In this document: positions 26,084-38,874 of the stretch, one piece after another
Position numbering within the stretch: position 1 is the first letter of the stretch
Layout of the letters: the number at the start of each line of letters is the position of its first letter
Assembly: GCA_023055505.1 (NCBI GenBank)
Contig: JALIRH010000149.1
Location: forward strand, 588,836-652,835
DNA: 64,000 bases
Source of the DNA: Callipepla californica brunnescens
Lineage: Eukaryota > Chordata > Aves > Galliformes > Odontophoridae
Reading direction: 5' to 3'
Translations under genes and position numbers: made by a program
Notes under the pieces: model-generated
The model's input: only the letters and a program-made list of their open reading frames with translations
Databases searched by the model: none
What the model was told of the DNA's origin: nothing

Positions 26084-27101
26084 GCTACAGGCAAAGTAGC
26101 TTCTAGACAGAGCTACTCTAAGATATCTTTATGATAAATATCAGCTTAAGGCTAAAACTCAAACCTAAGCAACTACAGAAGATCACTTTGTCATTTAAAA
26201 ATCTGCACAGGTACAAATAATTTTTCATGACAAAAGAGAAGGAAGCACATGGTGTTCATAATCTCTACTTTTACCTGTTAACCTATCCCTTAACCAAAGG
26301 CAGAATACAATTTAATTTATATATATTGTTAAATCAAAGATTGTCTTCTAAACTTCAAAGTGTTGTAAGTATAGATAATCTTTTGAGTTAATGGCAAGTT
26401 CAATGTACTCTAAATTCCTAAACTGAGAGTATCAGCCTTGAGCCTTTTAAAATACTCCAGTACAGACAAAGCAACATTTTAAATAACATCAGTAAAAGAG
26501 TCATTAAGATGTTATGTTAACAATATTTCTGTTCAAGGACTTTCACAGGAAGGAACTTAGGGCAACCTAATAAAATGATAAAAATAGAAACAAAGCATGC
26601 AACATAATTGTTTAAAATAGATACTGATAAAGTCATGATTTATAATGAATAGATGTGTCTTGACTACTAATCTTCTTAACATATGCTAATATAGTCTATA
26701 TAGTCACTATTACGCTGAATTTCCTAAAAGTGCGGATATATAAAACTGTACTTAATTAAGACATTAGCATAGCATAAAAAATAGCTGAGTGTAATTTTGG
26801 ATAGTTATTAAATATAGTTGTTTTGAAGTCATGGTCCAATGTTTCTTTCCCTTGTCAAGTGGGACTGATTTTAAGGTGCAAAAATAAAGAATATCAAAGC
26901 TTTTCCAATTTTCCATTGTATGATAACTATACATATGTAAGCATATATATATTTAAATGTGACTTTCTATTCATTGCTTTTCAATGAAATTATGGAAGAA
27001 AGGAATGAAATTAGTGGTCTGAGAAGAGTTAATATTCTTATCAGAGAATACCCATAATTTATTTAAGAGTCTGTTGTTTTTATTCTTACTTTTTTTGTAG
27101 G

Positions 27102-27116
27102 TTTTTTTTTTTTTTT
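27102..27116. repeat. Poly-T tract
   Basis: About 15 T within a T-rich stretch. Confidence 0.9.
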
Positions 27117-28209
27117 CCTGCAAGATAAGTACACTCAGCAGTGGATAGAACTGGGTTTGCAGATTTCTACTCTTTTCTGAAACAAACGTTGTTTGTGGTT
27201 GACTTGAACCCATTATTTTGTAGACTGTATTACAAACACTCCCACTTTCTGATACTCTGATGTTGACATAGGAGATGCTGATATAAAGTTGATCTGAAAG
27301 CTGCAGATATTTTCCCTCCAGGCTGTCCTTTGTAGAAAGCATTTTCTATGTCCAGATACTGATTTTTACAAGACTATTATTTCTTTACTCTCAGCTCTGA
27401 CCCACATCCAGTCTGCCTGTAATATTTTGCCATCATTGGAAAATAGCTGCAAATTTTTTATTTTTTTTTTAAGCAACCACATTTGATGTAAAAAGCTGTG
27501 TGCTGGACTTTTACATTTGAAGGAGATTATTTTGTACCCTTTATTGCCAACAGAGATTTGAAGTAATAGCAGCCATCGTTAAAGAGAATGGAACATAAAA
27601 TAAACTTTTATTGCTTGAGAAACAGTCTGTTTCGTACCTTTCTATAGAGGTACGTGAGACTTCTGCATGTTTTGGCAATAGATACCTTAAAAACATATAA
27701 TTCTTTGCAAACATGGGGCTCTTTTATGCTTATATCTGCAGAGAATTGTCATAAATACATTTAAAATTAAGTGTTAAATGCAATTTAACTATTTGAACTA
27801 GTAGCTCCATTCATTGCAAATCAGCTCTACTCTTGTCAGCCGGAGTAAAATTTACTGCTAAAGAAAAGTGTCAGGAATCACATCTTTAACTGTTAAAATT
27901 CACATAAATGAGATCACACCTTCTGATCTCTTCCTATCGATAATGCCAGTGCTTAACACATTGTTCAGAAGTTGTGACAGGACACAGAATAAGTTTTTAA
28001 GGTCACACAAGCAATACCTTAATTTCTCACTTTCTGAGAAAAAAAAAAAAATAAAGTAGTTTAGTTTGCTCTTAGGCAGAGCTGCAGCAGGTATAGGAGA
28101 AATACTATTCTAGGAAAGGAAGTAAGTATATAGCCTGTCAGGAGAGAAAAAATCTTAGCTCTACTCTTGAATGTTTTGGGAATGAGCTTGTTAGTGCTAT
28201 GTAGAATCT

Positions 28210-28243
28210 TCATAGATTCATAGAATCATTGAGGTTGGAATGA
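28210..28243 (-). mobile_element. CR1 LINE 3' tail, very short
   Basis: 'CATAGATTCATAGAATCATT' followed by 'GAGGTTGGAA' is the complement of the end of a CR1 subfamily with a CATAGAATCAT-type tandem. Similarity is lost within about 35 bp. Confidence 0.8.
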
Positions 28244-30044
28244 TGCAGCCAAATTCCAGCCAAAGAGTTATTAAATTACTGAATTATTAAGCACTGAGTA
28301 TATATTCATCTTCTTTCCTGTGTTATGTACTTTAAAACTCAAGGCCTGAAATGGCAGAGCCATCGAATGTCAGCCAAGTAATATCAAGCACATTCTTTTT
28401 GCTATCTGAAAACTTCATTCCTAAATTGTCTGCTACTCATACTTATGCATTGGGATTCAGGTTTTGGAATTTAGATATGATCCCTATTGTTTACAGTGCT
28501 TAAGAGATCCAAAGAGGTATTTTTCAAACATATAAGAGACAGTCCTTATTTCCAAGACTGTATAAGAAGCAGAGTAATATGTGGAAAGGAAATAATGACA
28601 AAAAATAACGTTTGGTTTGCCTTTTACAGTTTGTTTTTTCTTTCCCTCCCGTCTCCCTTCTCCTCCTTTGCCTCTTATCAGCCAGTAGGACAAAGTTATC
28701 TCTGTTCAGGAAAAGGAGCACTTCATCCCTAAAGCAAGCTGGTGTTGGAGAGTCTTTCCTTGAACTTTTGCTATTTCTCTGCTGAGTTTAACTTCCAGCT
28801 AACTCATGACTGCTACATCCACGGCTTTGCCATCTTGGAGCAGAGGGCTCACCACTTGGTGACTGGGCTTCAGGTAACAGAACATCCTAACTTCCCACAC
28901 AGCACAAGAGAAGACATTCCTAACATACCCCATTGTACTTCCAACTCTTTTTCATCACTCTTTATTTCATCTTCTTTCTAATTATACAGTACATGCTCAG
29001 TTTCTAGGTGGCTACTCAGTGCAATTCGTTTGATTTACTGATCTATAATTCTATTTCCTTTTCAGGATGTTCAGTAAAAGGCAGAAACTTACATTTTACT
29101 GAAAGGAAACCAGAGCAGGAAAATATGTCAGAAAATATCTATATAGCATCAGCCCTTTTCTCTTTATAAATAGCACACATCCTTAGAGAAATAAAGCTTT
29201 TACACTCTCAGAAACAAATCTGATCACTCATGGATTAAAAAGGAGATATCTTCTAACCTTCCCAGAATGTAGCTGATGGAAAAAAAAGTTTTGTGGGTGA
29301 AGATAAAAGTTCATTCGTAGGTTAGAAACTAAAAGCAGATCCTGAAATTTGCATTTATATATTTTTTTAGCTGCAACTGTGTTCCTCTATCTGTATAAAT
29401 CTTTAATCACGAAGAGTATAATTTTCTCTTTCACACAGATCTTGTCTTTAGTTACTTTTAGCCCTTAAACTTGTTGTTTAACACTGAACTTCTGTAGAGC
29501 AGTAAGTGTAGAACATGTATAATGAGATAACAGACAGGAACGATTCTAGTTAAATCAGTAGAAAACGTGGTTGTTAACATTGAAACTGCATCTCCATTAG
29601 TATTATCAAATATAATATAAGATAGGTGTTACTAAAAAAGAGGTACTAATGCTTATAATGGGGTTATAATTCGATTTTCAAAATAGTTTTCATAGCATTA
29701 ATATGATACAATTTCTGCTAGAGGAAGGCAAATTGCAGAAGGTTGATGAGATGGAAACACATGCTCTGTGCCTAGGAGGATAATTACTGCTGATAGGCCA
29801 TTTAATCTTGTCCAGTTTTTGTATGTGATTTCTTTATGCCTTAGTGTCAGTAAGAGAAAGTCTATATACATTATGGAACTTTCTTAGTACATTTATCCAA
29901 GTGCAGTTCTCAGTTTTACTGGATTAAATCTGTTTTTCTCTCTTAAGAGTTTGATGTTGGGTGAATGGTTAAGACAAGTTTAGGTCCTTCTGCAAAGTTA
30001 TTTCAGACTTCCTATGTGACCTTCGTGCATCTGTTTAAAGCAGC

Positions 30045-30061
30045 AAAAAAAAAAAAAAAAA
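30045..30061. repeat. Poly-A tract (A17)
   Basis: A pure A run. No retrocopy body or target-site duplication was recognised around it. Confidence 0.92.
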
Positions 30062-30878
30062 CACTGATGTTTCATGCTTCACCGCAGAGTTAAGCAGCAC
30101 TCAGTCCTAATGGACTTGTAGATCTTTCCCTTAGAAGAAAGGAGGAACTCTGCCTTCATTTCCTAGAGAAACAGCATGAGAATCACCATCTTTCACTTAA
30201 AGTTAGCAAGCAGACCCAATTTTTAGGTAAAGATTTTGCAAAAATAGGCTATAAAACTCAATATGATATTGTTTGGTGCATTCTACAGCATAAATTTCTG
30301 TAGATCTGAGTTAATCCCCCTTTAGTCCCATTGTAGTCAAAGAAGAGATCTACAATAGACAGACTTTGATTTCTCATGCCTCTTGTAGACATTTATCTTG
30401 GGATTACATGAGGTGCCTTTTGGGGGAATGCACTTATGTTCACTATCTGTGAAAGGAATCTGAGATGCCTAGTTCGCAAAAACTTAAGCATTTTACAAAA
30501 TACAATCCACAAGTTTCTTCTACTGTTTTTACTGCTGAAGTAGAACTGCTGGTTCTTAATTTCTTCCTTGTCATTCTTTGAATATTTTCCATTTTTGCAT
30601 TATTATTACAACCTTTCTTTTCACTGACTAACATACAGAATTCTCTAGTAATTACTTGAATCTAAAGGGAGATAATAAATGAATTTACTGCAATGTTTCA
30701 ATGGAATATTGTCATTAAAAATACCATCTAGTTAACAATTTACTCGACATTTACAACAAGGGATTTCTTGAAACCATTCCTAAGATATTCTCTTAACTTG
30801 GTTCCCATTGTAGTTCAAGTGAAATTACAGACCATGAAGCAAAATCATTAACTGAAGTGGTTTATTTCACTCTGCGAT

Positions 30879-30947
30879 TGTTGTTTTTGTTTCTTTGTTT
30901 GTTTTGTTTTGTGTTAGTTTTTTGTTTGTATGTTTGTGTGGTGTGTA
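30879..30947. repeat. TTTG-rich low-complexity tract
   Basis: Imperfect TTTG/TTTTG units that pass into TG-rich sequence. Confidence 0.85.
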
Positions 30948-32797
30948 CCCAGACACATTTTTTAACACGTGTGGTTTTGTAATTGCAATACACTGGGAAA
31001 GTTCAGAATGCTCAATGGTCTTTCAAGATTCTACTTCCATCTCTGCACTCTTATTTTAGTATTAACAAATTAATCTGTAAGTCATACCAAAAAAATTGTC
31101 CACTTGCTTTTCTGTAGTTCAGTGAAAGCTGCATTTCCTGAATTTTCTTCTTCACAATCCTGCTTCCCTGTGTTTGGTTTAACCATCTATTCTAAAATCA
31201 TTTTTGATTTTTGATCTCTAAATATTCAGTAATTTTTGTTTTTAATTCAAAATAGATATTTAATCCTTTTATCCCACAAATTTCAACAGTGTCTTTGTTG
31301 CTATTATTGTTGTTCATAATAAAAGCTTGATTAAACTAAATAGCACTGCATTTAGTTAAACAGAATTAAGACTGACTCTGTAAGAGATTGTAAAAACTGT
31401 ATTTGTACCCAATGCAGGCATCTTTTTAAATTCCAGGGAACATACAGTCTCTCTCATGATCACACTTATTTATTGAATTTATATTGTACATACTCTGGGT
31501 GACCTTCACACTGGTCCAAATTATCTCTTCATTACTCTCACAAATCTTTGGTCTCAGTTTTGAAGTAAAAAGGGCAGAATCATCCTAGAAAGGACAGGTA
31601 TATGGAAAGCCACAGTTTCTCATCTTCTCCACTATCAAAGTACCTAGAAAAAACATTTTCATAGAGGCTCAGATTAAAATGGATTTTTTCCATATACACT
31701 GAAATTTTTCAAAGAAAATTTTTTCAAAACAGTATCGTGTATCAGTAAAGGAAACTGCAAAAGCAGGGCATTAAAGAAGATAAAAATCATGGCACGTAGA
31801 AACTTGTGTTCTGCTTCTGCATTACAGGAAGCTCAATTTCTGCCAGTTTGTGTATCCCATTCTGTGAATATACTTCATCCAAAGAAAAAAGTTGTGTCCA
31901 TAAGAAAGTACTTTCTAATGGCAATTTACAGCTATTGCTTCCATCCAGCTTTGATGGTGCTACTAGTCACTAATTTTATGAAACATATGCAGAGATGTCC
32001 CATCAACATGTAATTTAATTGCTGAATATTATTTAAGAAACCAAAGCAAGGAAGATAAGCATATACTAAATCTTCAAAATAATTCACCCCTTCTCTCGCA
32101 GTGGGCTATAATCTTCATTAATGAAGACCAGCTCACTTTTGTTTGAGTCTGTTAAAATGCGGAAACTGAAATTCTAATCTTAATTGCCTTTCTGTTTCCT
32201 CTTTTCAGATAAAACTGTAATTTATCCTCCCTCTTTGGAGCTCTGTTAAATGTTTTGCGAAAGAAAAGATGTGACTTAGCTGAAAATGGGCTGGGCTAGG
32301 CTTTGGGAGATACTTTTTCACCCTACTAGTTTGAATGAAAAACGTATCCAGTATTTAACTCTTAAATTAAAAATTCTTTCTCAGATGTCAGTTTTAGTTT
32401 TGTCATTTTTATTTGCGTAAATCATTTGTCACAATTTAAAAACAGAAGCATAAGGAAACACCTGCCTTGTAGGGACGCTTATTACTGCTGATTGAGTTAC
32501 CATCTCCTCAAGGGTATTCTCGTTTAGTTGATTTTGGTGGAATTTAAGAATGACAACAGTGTGTGTTAAGGACTGACCTTCTAAATGATTAATGAGGAAA
32601 TATTATTGATATTCTCATCTGCTCACTTTTTGACATCTTTCTTCCTTTAATAAACAACTTATCCCAGTGAGAAGCTCATGAGTAGTCAGATCTGCTTTGT
32701 TCTATATACTAACTGTGTAATGGATACACTTTTCTTTAACCTGTCAGCATACAGGACTCAAACATGATTCAGATCTGTCTCATTCATTAAAACGGGA

Positions 32798-32872
32798 ATA
32801 GTAGCTCCTTTGAAGTCAATGAAATTCTTCTGGTTTCGTGTATGGGAAAATGAGAGAAGAATAAGGCCTTTT
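32798..32872. repeat. Possible ancient amniote interspersed repeat fragment
   Basis: 'AGCTCCTTTGAAGTCAATGA' followed by 'AATTCTTCTGG' and 'AGAATAAGGCC' resembles an old sauropsid repeat with a 'GAAGTCAATGGGA...GGATCAGGCCC' layout. Family and strand are uncertain. Confidence 0.4.
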
Positions 32873-32879
32873 GTCTTTA

Positions 32880-33010
32880 TCCAGAGCAGCCATGCTGCTT
32901 AATAAATCATCATATCAGCAGCTGTTTTGCACAGGGGAACAGTACAATAATTGATGCTGCTGTCCAGGAATCCACAGAGGTTATTGATCAGGCAGGCACA
33001 TTGGCATTTC
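32880..33010. other. Candidate conserved noncoding element
   Basis: A non-repetitive block that includes 'CAGCCATGCTGCTTAATAAA', 'CATATCAGCAGCTGTTTTGC' (E-box CAGCTG) and 'ACAATAATTGATGCTGCTGT' (SOX-like ACAAT). This is an impression from texture and motifs only. Confidence 0.25.
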
Positions 33011-34479
33011 TGAGGGAGAAATGGGTATATACTCACTTTTTGTCATTTGTAAAGTAACTTTACTACAATTAAAAAAGAATCAGCTTTCCATTTTTCTTGT
33101 GCTATTTCTGTAAATATCTCTATTTATTCACAGAAAATAAAACAAAAACAGCATTTCCATTTACAATACTGGAGACATTTTAAACATTGCAATGGAACTT
33201 CCTCTGTTCAGTAATTGTGAAAATTAACAATTTAGACCTGAATGACTGATAACGTGATATGCAAATACAAAAAAGACAGAGATGGAGAGGACGGAGAAAG
33301 GGCAGACACTCAGATCAAGAGATGGTCATCTCCTAAGAACAACAACTAGAAAAAAAATCCTGATCTCAGAACTTTATACTTTACTAATTATTTCACAATA
33401 ATTTTATTTATCATTAATCTGATTGGCTTACAATATATTTTATAAATAAAACTGAAACATATTTTCTTGAATCAAAATAACTCTGTCTCCTATAGTAATC
33501 TTCTGAAGACTAGTGATTATTATTACTATTTTTTTCATTTCTAAAAACAGATTATCCTAATAACTATCATAATCCAGTATTCAAAGAAATGTCTGGGGTA
33601 CGCTTGCCAGTCTCTTCAACAATTTTATAAGAGAAATTTTGACCATTATAAAGGACAGTGTTTGCCACATGATGAAGTTTATTGTTATTGGTATTTTTTG
33701 AAGTTAACAAACTTTTTGATAATATGAGGTTCCATTATAAAGAACTATTGTGACAGAGAGAACTCCTTCATTAGGAATGAGAAAATAGAATATGCTAACT
33801 CTTTATTCCAGTGTTAAAATAACGTACCAAGAAAGAGCATCCAATCTATCAGAGTTACATGTTCTAAATACATAATTCAGGAGTCAATCTCATGGGACTT
33901 TGAGGGAAATTGTACTCTTATTTCATTCTCCCAACCTGACTTGTTTTATTACTTTTGTTCCAAATGTATCTAGAAACAAAAATTCTAGAAATCAACACCT
34001 ATCTTCTAGATAATCCAGGAAAATAGAATATATCTACCACTGCATAAAATTTATAGTTTAAAAATCATTGGTTTCACTTGTGTAATGAAGAAGGAGCTCA
34101 CAGGTCTTAAGAAGAACACCCATCACTAAAACATGACAATGAACACCCTTAAAAAGAGATTTATTTTATTTTCTAATTATTTTGCTGAAACACAAACCAG
34201 AATATAGTCCTTACTTGATCCTATCTCCTTATCACTGAACTGTTTGACAATTTATGAAGCAACACCTGTTCAGAGAGCTTGCTGTCCTTCCATTTCCTTC
34301 CTCCACTTGGCTCTTTGCTCACCTGTCACTAGATGTCTGCCTCCCTGTCCAGAAGTCTTCGATAGACAGGAACTTTTTTTTTCTGTTTACATCAGTGAGA
34401 TACAAACAAGAAATTTGAAGTAAAATTTCCAAGGACTATTTCAAGAAATCTACTTGTGAAGTAGAAGAATTTTATAATT

Positions 34480-34517
34480 AAAAAAGGAAAAAAAGAAAAA
34501 AAAAAAAAAAAAGAAAA
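34480..34517. repeat. A-rich tract
   Basis: A-runs broken by single or paired G, the longest about 17 A. Confidence 0.9.
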
Positions 34518-34962
34518 CGTGGCTGAGGACTTCCTTCATTTAGTTTAAAAAATAAAAGGAAAGGAAAAGTAATAGAGAAAATTTCAATATATAACTCACA
34601 GCTGCAAACAAGAAATGTAATGAAATTAACAGAAGTGATTGAAAAACTACAGGTTTGAATGCTGCAAGGAATACGGTGGCATGTTCAGTTTTTCATACTT
34701 TATGTTACTATATCAGTCTCATATGTGAATAAACAGCTCTCTGTGTTGTCAGTGAGTTTTTGAGTGCTCTGTCAGTTCATGTTCTTACTTGTAATGGAGC
34801 TGAGTAGCTTGTTGCAGCTGTTTGTTCAGCAGACCTTGAAGCCCTCCTACCAGAGTCATTACTAATTAAAACAAGCTAAACTCAAATCTAATTATATGTC
34901 TGAACTTTGGAAGAGTGCAGATCTATTTGTAGAACCACATATCTTCTAGGAAAATGGAAATG

Positions 34963-34978
34963 AAAAAAAAAAAAAAAA
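34963..34978. repeat. Poly-A tract (A16)
   Basis: A pure A run. Confidence 0.9.
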
Positions 34979-37662
34979 GTGTCAACAACTCCTGTCCACA
35001 TTCCACCTTGTGCTATTCTTTCCATGTATTCCAGCAGTTGCACCAAGTGGATACAGGATTCATAATGGGTGAAAGTGCAGCAAGTGATTTTGAATTACAG
35101 ATGTTTGGAGTTGCCTCAAATGCAGCTGCAATGGGAAAAAGGTCTGTGTGTGCTCCCTGGAGATACTAAACTCACAAATACATGGTCTTCTTACTGACCA
35201 ACAATGAAACTTCTCACAGAATAATTAATGGCCATTGCCCCTGTTTCTGACAGCTCACATTAAAATTGCAGACAGCTGGCATGTCTGGGCAAGGGACGTA
35301 AACTAGATATGGCTTGCTAGAAGAGTGATAAAAGTATTACAGCTTTGAAACACTCTTCATACTACAATGATACTCAAAAAACGCAGCTGTAAATAAGAGA
35401 GAACAATAAACCAGATTTTAAAGACAGGATTTGGATAAAAGTAATTGCTGTGTGAACTGTAGGAAAAGAAAAATAAAAACACGCATAAGTACACTAATTA
35501 ACAGCAATATGTGATATGTAAATTAATTAGCTTTCTTTACACCAAACTGTTATGCCATCCTTCCACTTCTGCTATGCAGCAAAAATAGTTCTTATATTCA
35601 CATTATTTATTGTCCATTTTCTATGTTCTAGAACATATATTGTTGCGTATATGAATTTGTGAATTTTGGCTGATCTGAAGACTTTTCTTCTGGCTCCTGT
35701 TTCATCATACACTTTACTAGAAACTCCAGGGCAGAACTCTTAGCACACTACCTCTTGACTTTGTTTTAATGGAAAGTCATTTTATCCCAGATACTGATAG
35801 TGTTTTGCAAAAATTTACAGAAGGATTTCAGGAAAGTCTAAATGTGCTTTTATTGGCCTAAAGGTGTTTTTCTGCCATACACAAACTACCCATAAAAATT
35901 CTGCATAGACATCCTGAAGTTTTCCATCCTGTCTTTTTACCTTGACACAGCAAATTAGACACTTTGGAGTAGTATTGAGGTGATTTGTGCAAGTAGTATC
36001 TGTGGTTTTTTTCATATAGTTACTAAATTTTATAGCAATGGCCTTCCAAAGACAGCTGCGAAAAAACTGGGTGGCTAGGATAACCATGGAAGAGTAGTAA
36101 TTAGAGCAGTCCCATCCATAGGAAACTACAAACATAAGCTTGTGAATGACCAAAAGATGAACTCTCTTTAGTAATACAGATAAATATTTCATCATCATTT
36201 TGCTGCTGGTTGTAGAGAATGCTACCAACATAGATAAACTTGTAAAACATGTTAAGAGTAGTTCCTTTGATCTTGTGCCATGGCATAAATGTACAGCATA
36301 GTGATTAACTTTTTCTTCTTATTAGTCATTTTATGGCTTTCCTTCTTATCATTTCTTGTACACTTTCTCTTAAAATTTATTTGAAGTGCACTTACAGAAC
36401 CAGTATTCTGTTCATTAACTATCCAGGCATTCAGATTTCGACTGAAGGAAAATCTGCAGAGAAAAGATACTTGTCCCACAACTGGATTACCTGTATTAAG
36501 GAAAAAAATAAACTCAAGTACGGAATTGGTCCTGTAAGAGTTGTTCTTCCTTCATCATTTCTATTCTGTTCTATCAGAATATTTTTTCTGACAAACTATA
36601 TTATATATAACATCCTATTCTTGCTGACTATCTCATCTGTGGATCAAAGTTTGCTTAGTGCACTCATCAAGATCTCTGTAATGTTTAATTTTCTACACAA
36701 GTTACTGAAGTATTGTAGTAAACTGAGTGAAGTCTGATGTAGAAGACTGACAATGTTTCTTTTTCTGCATGAATCTATTTCAGGGGAAGGGGTCCGCCAT
36801 TGAGGCTTCTGTTTTTTTTTTACAAGAGCTATGTGCCATTTTTACAATAGTTCCATTAAGTACCTGCTAACTTGTAGACTACTTGTCAGCTGCACATTTT
36901 CGTATTATATTTTCCAAATTGTATTTTGTTCAAGATAGAACAGAACATGGAAACTGAACTGATTTTGCAGCATTACATTCAACAATGTTCTAAAAAGCTA
37001 AAGGCAACTAAAGCTGTTCCAGATAGTGAGAAATGGTCAGGAATATAGAATGGATGCATTCCTAAATGAAATAAAATTAAACTATCTCATTTGAATAATG
37101 GTGTCTACTGTCGTACACAAACAATAGATAAGAGGTAAACGTATGGGGCTTCATTTGAATTTTTACATATACAGCTGCCAAAAAAAAAAAATCAGTTCTG
37201 ATTTTGGATGTTTTCTTTAATAACTTGGAGTGGTTTGGCCAATTTTAAAGTTACAGTCTGGTCAATATGTATGTACACAATAATTTAACTTTACTATGTC
37301 TTCACTTATGTGTGTTGAAGTTCTATGTGAGTTCACTAAACAGTGAATTTTGTTGTAGAAGGTCTAATCCCAATGCCCCATGAATGCAAGACTTTACTGA
37401 CAGTAGCAATCATCATTTGGGCTTGGTCTATGAGGAGAACAAGCGTTCTTCCATCTCAGAGATATAAAAAACCATATTTATCTTAATTTTTGTAGTTACC
37501 TGTTCTTCTATGATATATTTCATCTGTTACAGCATTTAGAAAAGTTATTTTAAATTGCTGACACAAATACATCACCATGTTTTTAGAATTTAGTGTTAGG
37601 TTGAAACAAACTATTACAAGATTTGTACGTGATTAGTGAGATCACATGAAACAGCGTTCAGA

Positions 37663-38005
37663 AGAATCAAAGAATCATAGGGGTTGGAAGGAACCTCTGA
37701 TGATCATCAAGTCCAATGTCTCTGCCAAATCTGGACAGTGCTAAAGCAGCAACAGTGAGTTGCACAGGTAGTTGACCAGGTGAGTCCCCAATATCTCCAA
37801 AGCAGGTGACTCCACAGCTTCACTGGGCTGCTTGTTAAAGTGCCAGAGTAAATAACTTTTTATGGAACTTCCTGCGTTGCAGTTTTTTTTTTCCCATTGC
37901 CCCGTGCCCTGACCCTGCACACCACTGAAAAGAGCCTGGCCCCATCCACTTGACTCCTGCACTTACAAACAGAGATGAGAACCCCCCCTCAGCCATCTCC
38001 ATCCA
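37663..38005 (-). mobile_element. CR1 LINE 3' fragment
   Basis: The plus strand shows AGAATCAAAGAATCATAGG, then 'GGTTGGAAGGAACCTCTGAT', 'GATCATCAAGTCCAATG', 'CAATATCTCCAAAGCAGG' and 'TGCCCCGTGCCCTGACC'. These are the complement of the CR1 3' UTR and the end of ORF2. On the minus strand the remnant VESPALEILGTHL can be read, matching the CR1 ORF2 C-terminus. Similarity fades after about 38000. It has more substitutions and small insertions than the 9.25 or 43.3 kb copies. Confidence 0.93.
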
Positions 38006-38120
38006 TACACTTTTGGGAAGCACATGTATTTTTCAAATACTCTCCTTCCTTGTATGTCACATCTGTAAATAGTAGTCTACTGAATGAAGTTCAATTTGTT
38101 TTATGCTTTGCTTCTGTACG

Positions 38121-38135
38121 AAAAAAAAAAAAAAA
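38121..38135. repeat. Poly-A tract (A15)
   Basis: A pure A run about 115 bp from the end of the 37.66 kb CR1. Confidence 0.9.
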
Positions 38136-38477
38136 GGTGTGGACCATGTGTTAGTCCATACTATCAATAATTTGCCACCTTAGTGCACTGAAGAAAGAGC
38201 AAGCAGATTTTTGGGACATGTAAAACAAAGGACAAGAGAGAACTGAGCAATAAAATCTGGCTTATTAAGACTGAAAGGAGACCTCTAACGAGAGTAAAAA
38301 TAAGAATAAAATACTGAAAAGCAGTAGTTCTCTGAGAAGGAATAAAAGGTAGAAATATTACTGCTAATGTCATAGATTAAATTCTTAGCACTAATGAAAA
38401 TGTCTTCATAGCATTAAAAGGAGTGAAACGTTAGGCTTAAAACTGTTGTACGTATACATGCACACTGACCAGTATAC

Positions 38478-38492
38478 ATATATATATATAAT
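38478..38492. repeat. (TA)n microsatellite
   Basis: About seven TA units. Confidence 0.9.
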
Positions 38493-38827
38493 AAGCAGAC
38501 TTTCACAGATGATTGTGCTGTGTATCCTTATTCCCCATTCCTGTTATTCACTGAAATATATTGAACTCTTTCGCCAGAAATGTGTGCATCTCCTTTTCAA
38601 ACATATAAAACAGGAGAACACACTTGGGGGAAAGAGGAATTTCTTGAGACTGACATAATGTTTCACATATTGGATTTCTGTGGCTTTTTACTAACTTCCT
38701 TTTCTAGAAAACAAGGTACCAAGTAAATGGGGTGTTTTCACTCTGAGTTTATCTAACAGGAATCTAACCTGCATGGCAAATTTTTAACGTCTAATAGGAG
38801 CTTGTTCCAAGCTGTTTTATGCCAGTT

Positions 38828-38874
38828 CTGCAATACTCGGGCAGCAGGGGCAACGCGACATTAGTACTGCAATA
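38828..38874. repeat. 8-bp direct repeats flanking a GC-rich 31-bp segment
   Basis: CTGCAATA occurs at 38828-38835 and again at 38867-38874. Between them lies a GC-richer segment with three CpGs (38838, 38854, 38856) and AGCAGGGG, which partly resembles a CTCF core. The arrangement could be a small insertion with a target-site duplication, or chance. Confidence 0.5.

Larger units (their letters stand above)
23764..28209. other. Unique noncoding sequence
   Basis: AT-rich sequence with two long T tracts (near 26064 and 27102). A 123-codon minus frame at 26971-27342 is close to chance expectation and has no recognisable domain. Confidence 0.65.
28244..37662. other. Unique noncoding sequence
   Basis: This is one of the longest stretches without a clear repeat. 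It holds several A-rich tracts, a TTTG-rich tract near 30.9 kb, a possible ancient amniote repeat near 32.8 kb, and conserved-looking blocks near 32.88-33.01 and 35.22-35.30 kb. The two open frames near 36 kb (138 codons minus, 134 codons plus) do not resemble a known family and have lengths expected by chance. Confidence 0.6.

Noticed and set aside
26971..27342. 123-codon minus-strand open frame
   Set aside because: It includes a Lys-run from a poly-T tract, and its length is close to chance expectation.
27790..27860. Possible ancient amniote repeat near 27.8 kb
   Set aside because: The likeness to the CTCCATTGACTT/TTACACCAG-type family is too weak to support.
29800..29870. Possible third MIR relic (plus strand)
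   Set aside because: Only short scattered words match. The order is not convincing.
30045..30061. Poly-A tracts here and at 34963, 38121 and 55059 as tails of processed pseudogenes
   Set aside because: No transcript-like body or flanking duplication was seen. Bird genomes have few retrocopies because CR1 does not mobilise poly-A mRNAs efficiently.
35815..36231. 138-codon minus-strand open frame as a possible gene
   Set aside because: No recognisable domain and no supporting exon structure. An overlapping minus frame and a neighbouring plus frame are similar in length. In 64 kb of AT-rich DNA, one or so frames of this size are expected by chance.
36333..36737. 134-codon plus-strand open frame with hydrophobic stretches
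   Set aside because: Hydrophobicity follows from T-rich codons. No domain, no start context and no homology that I recognise.
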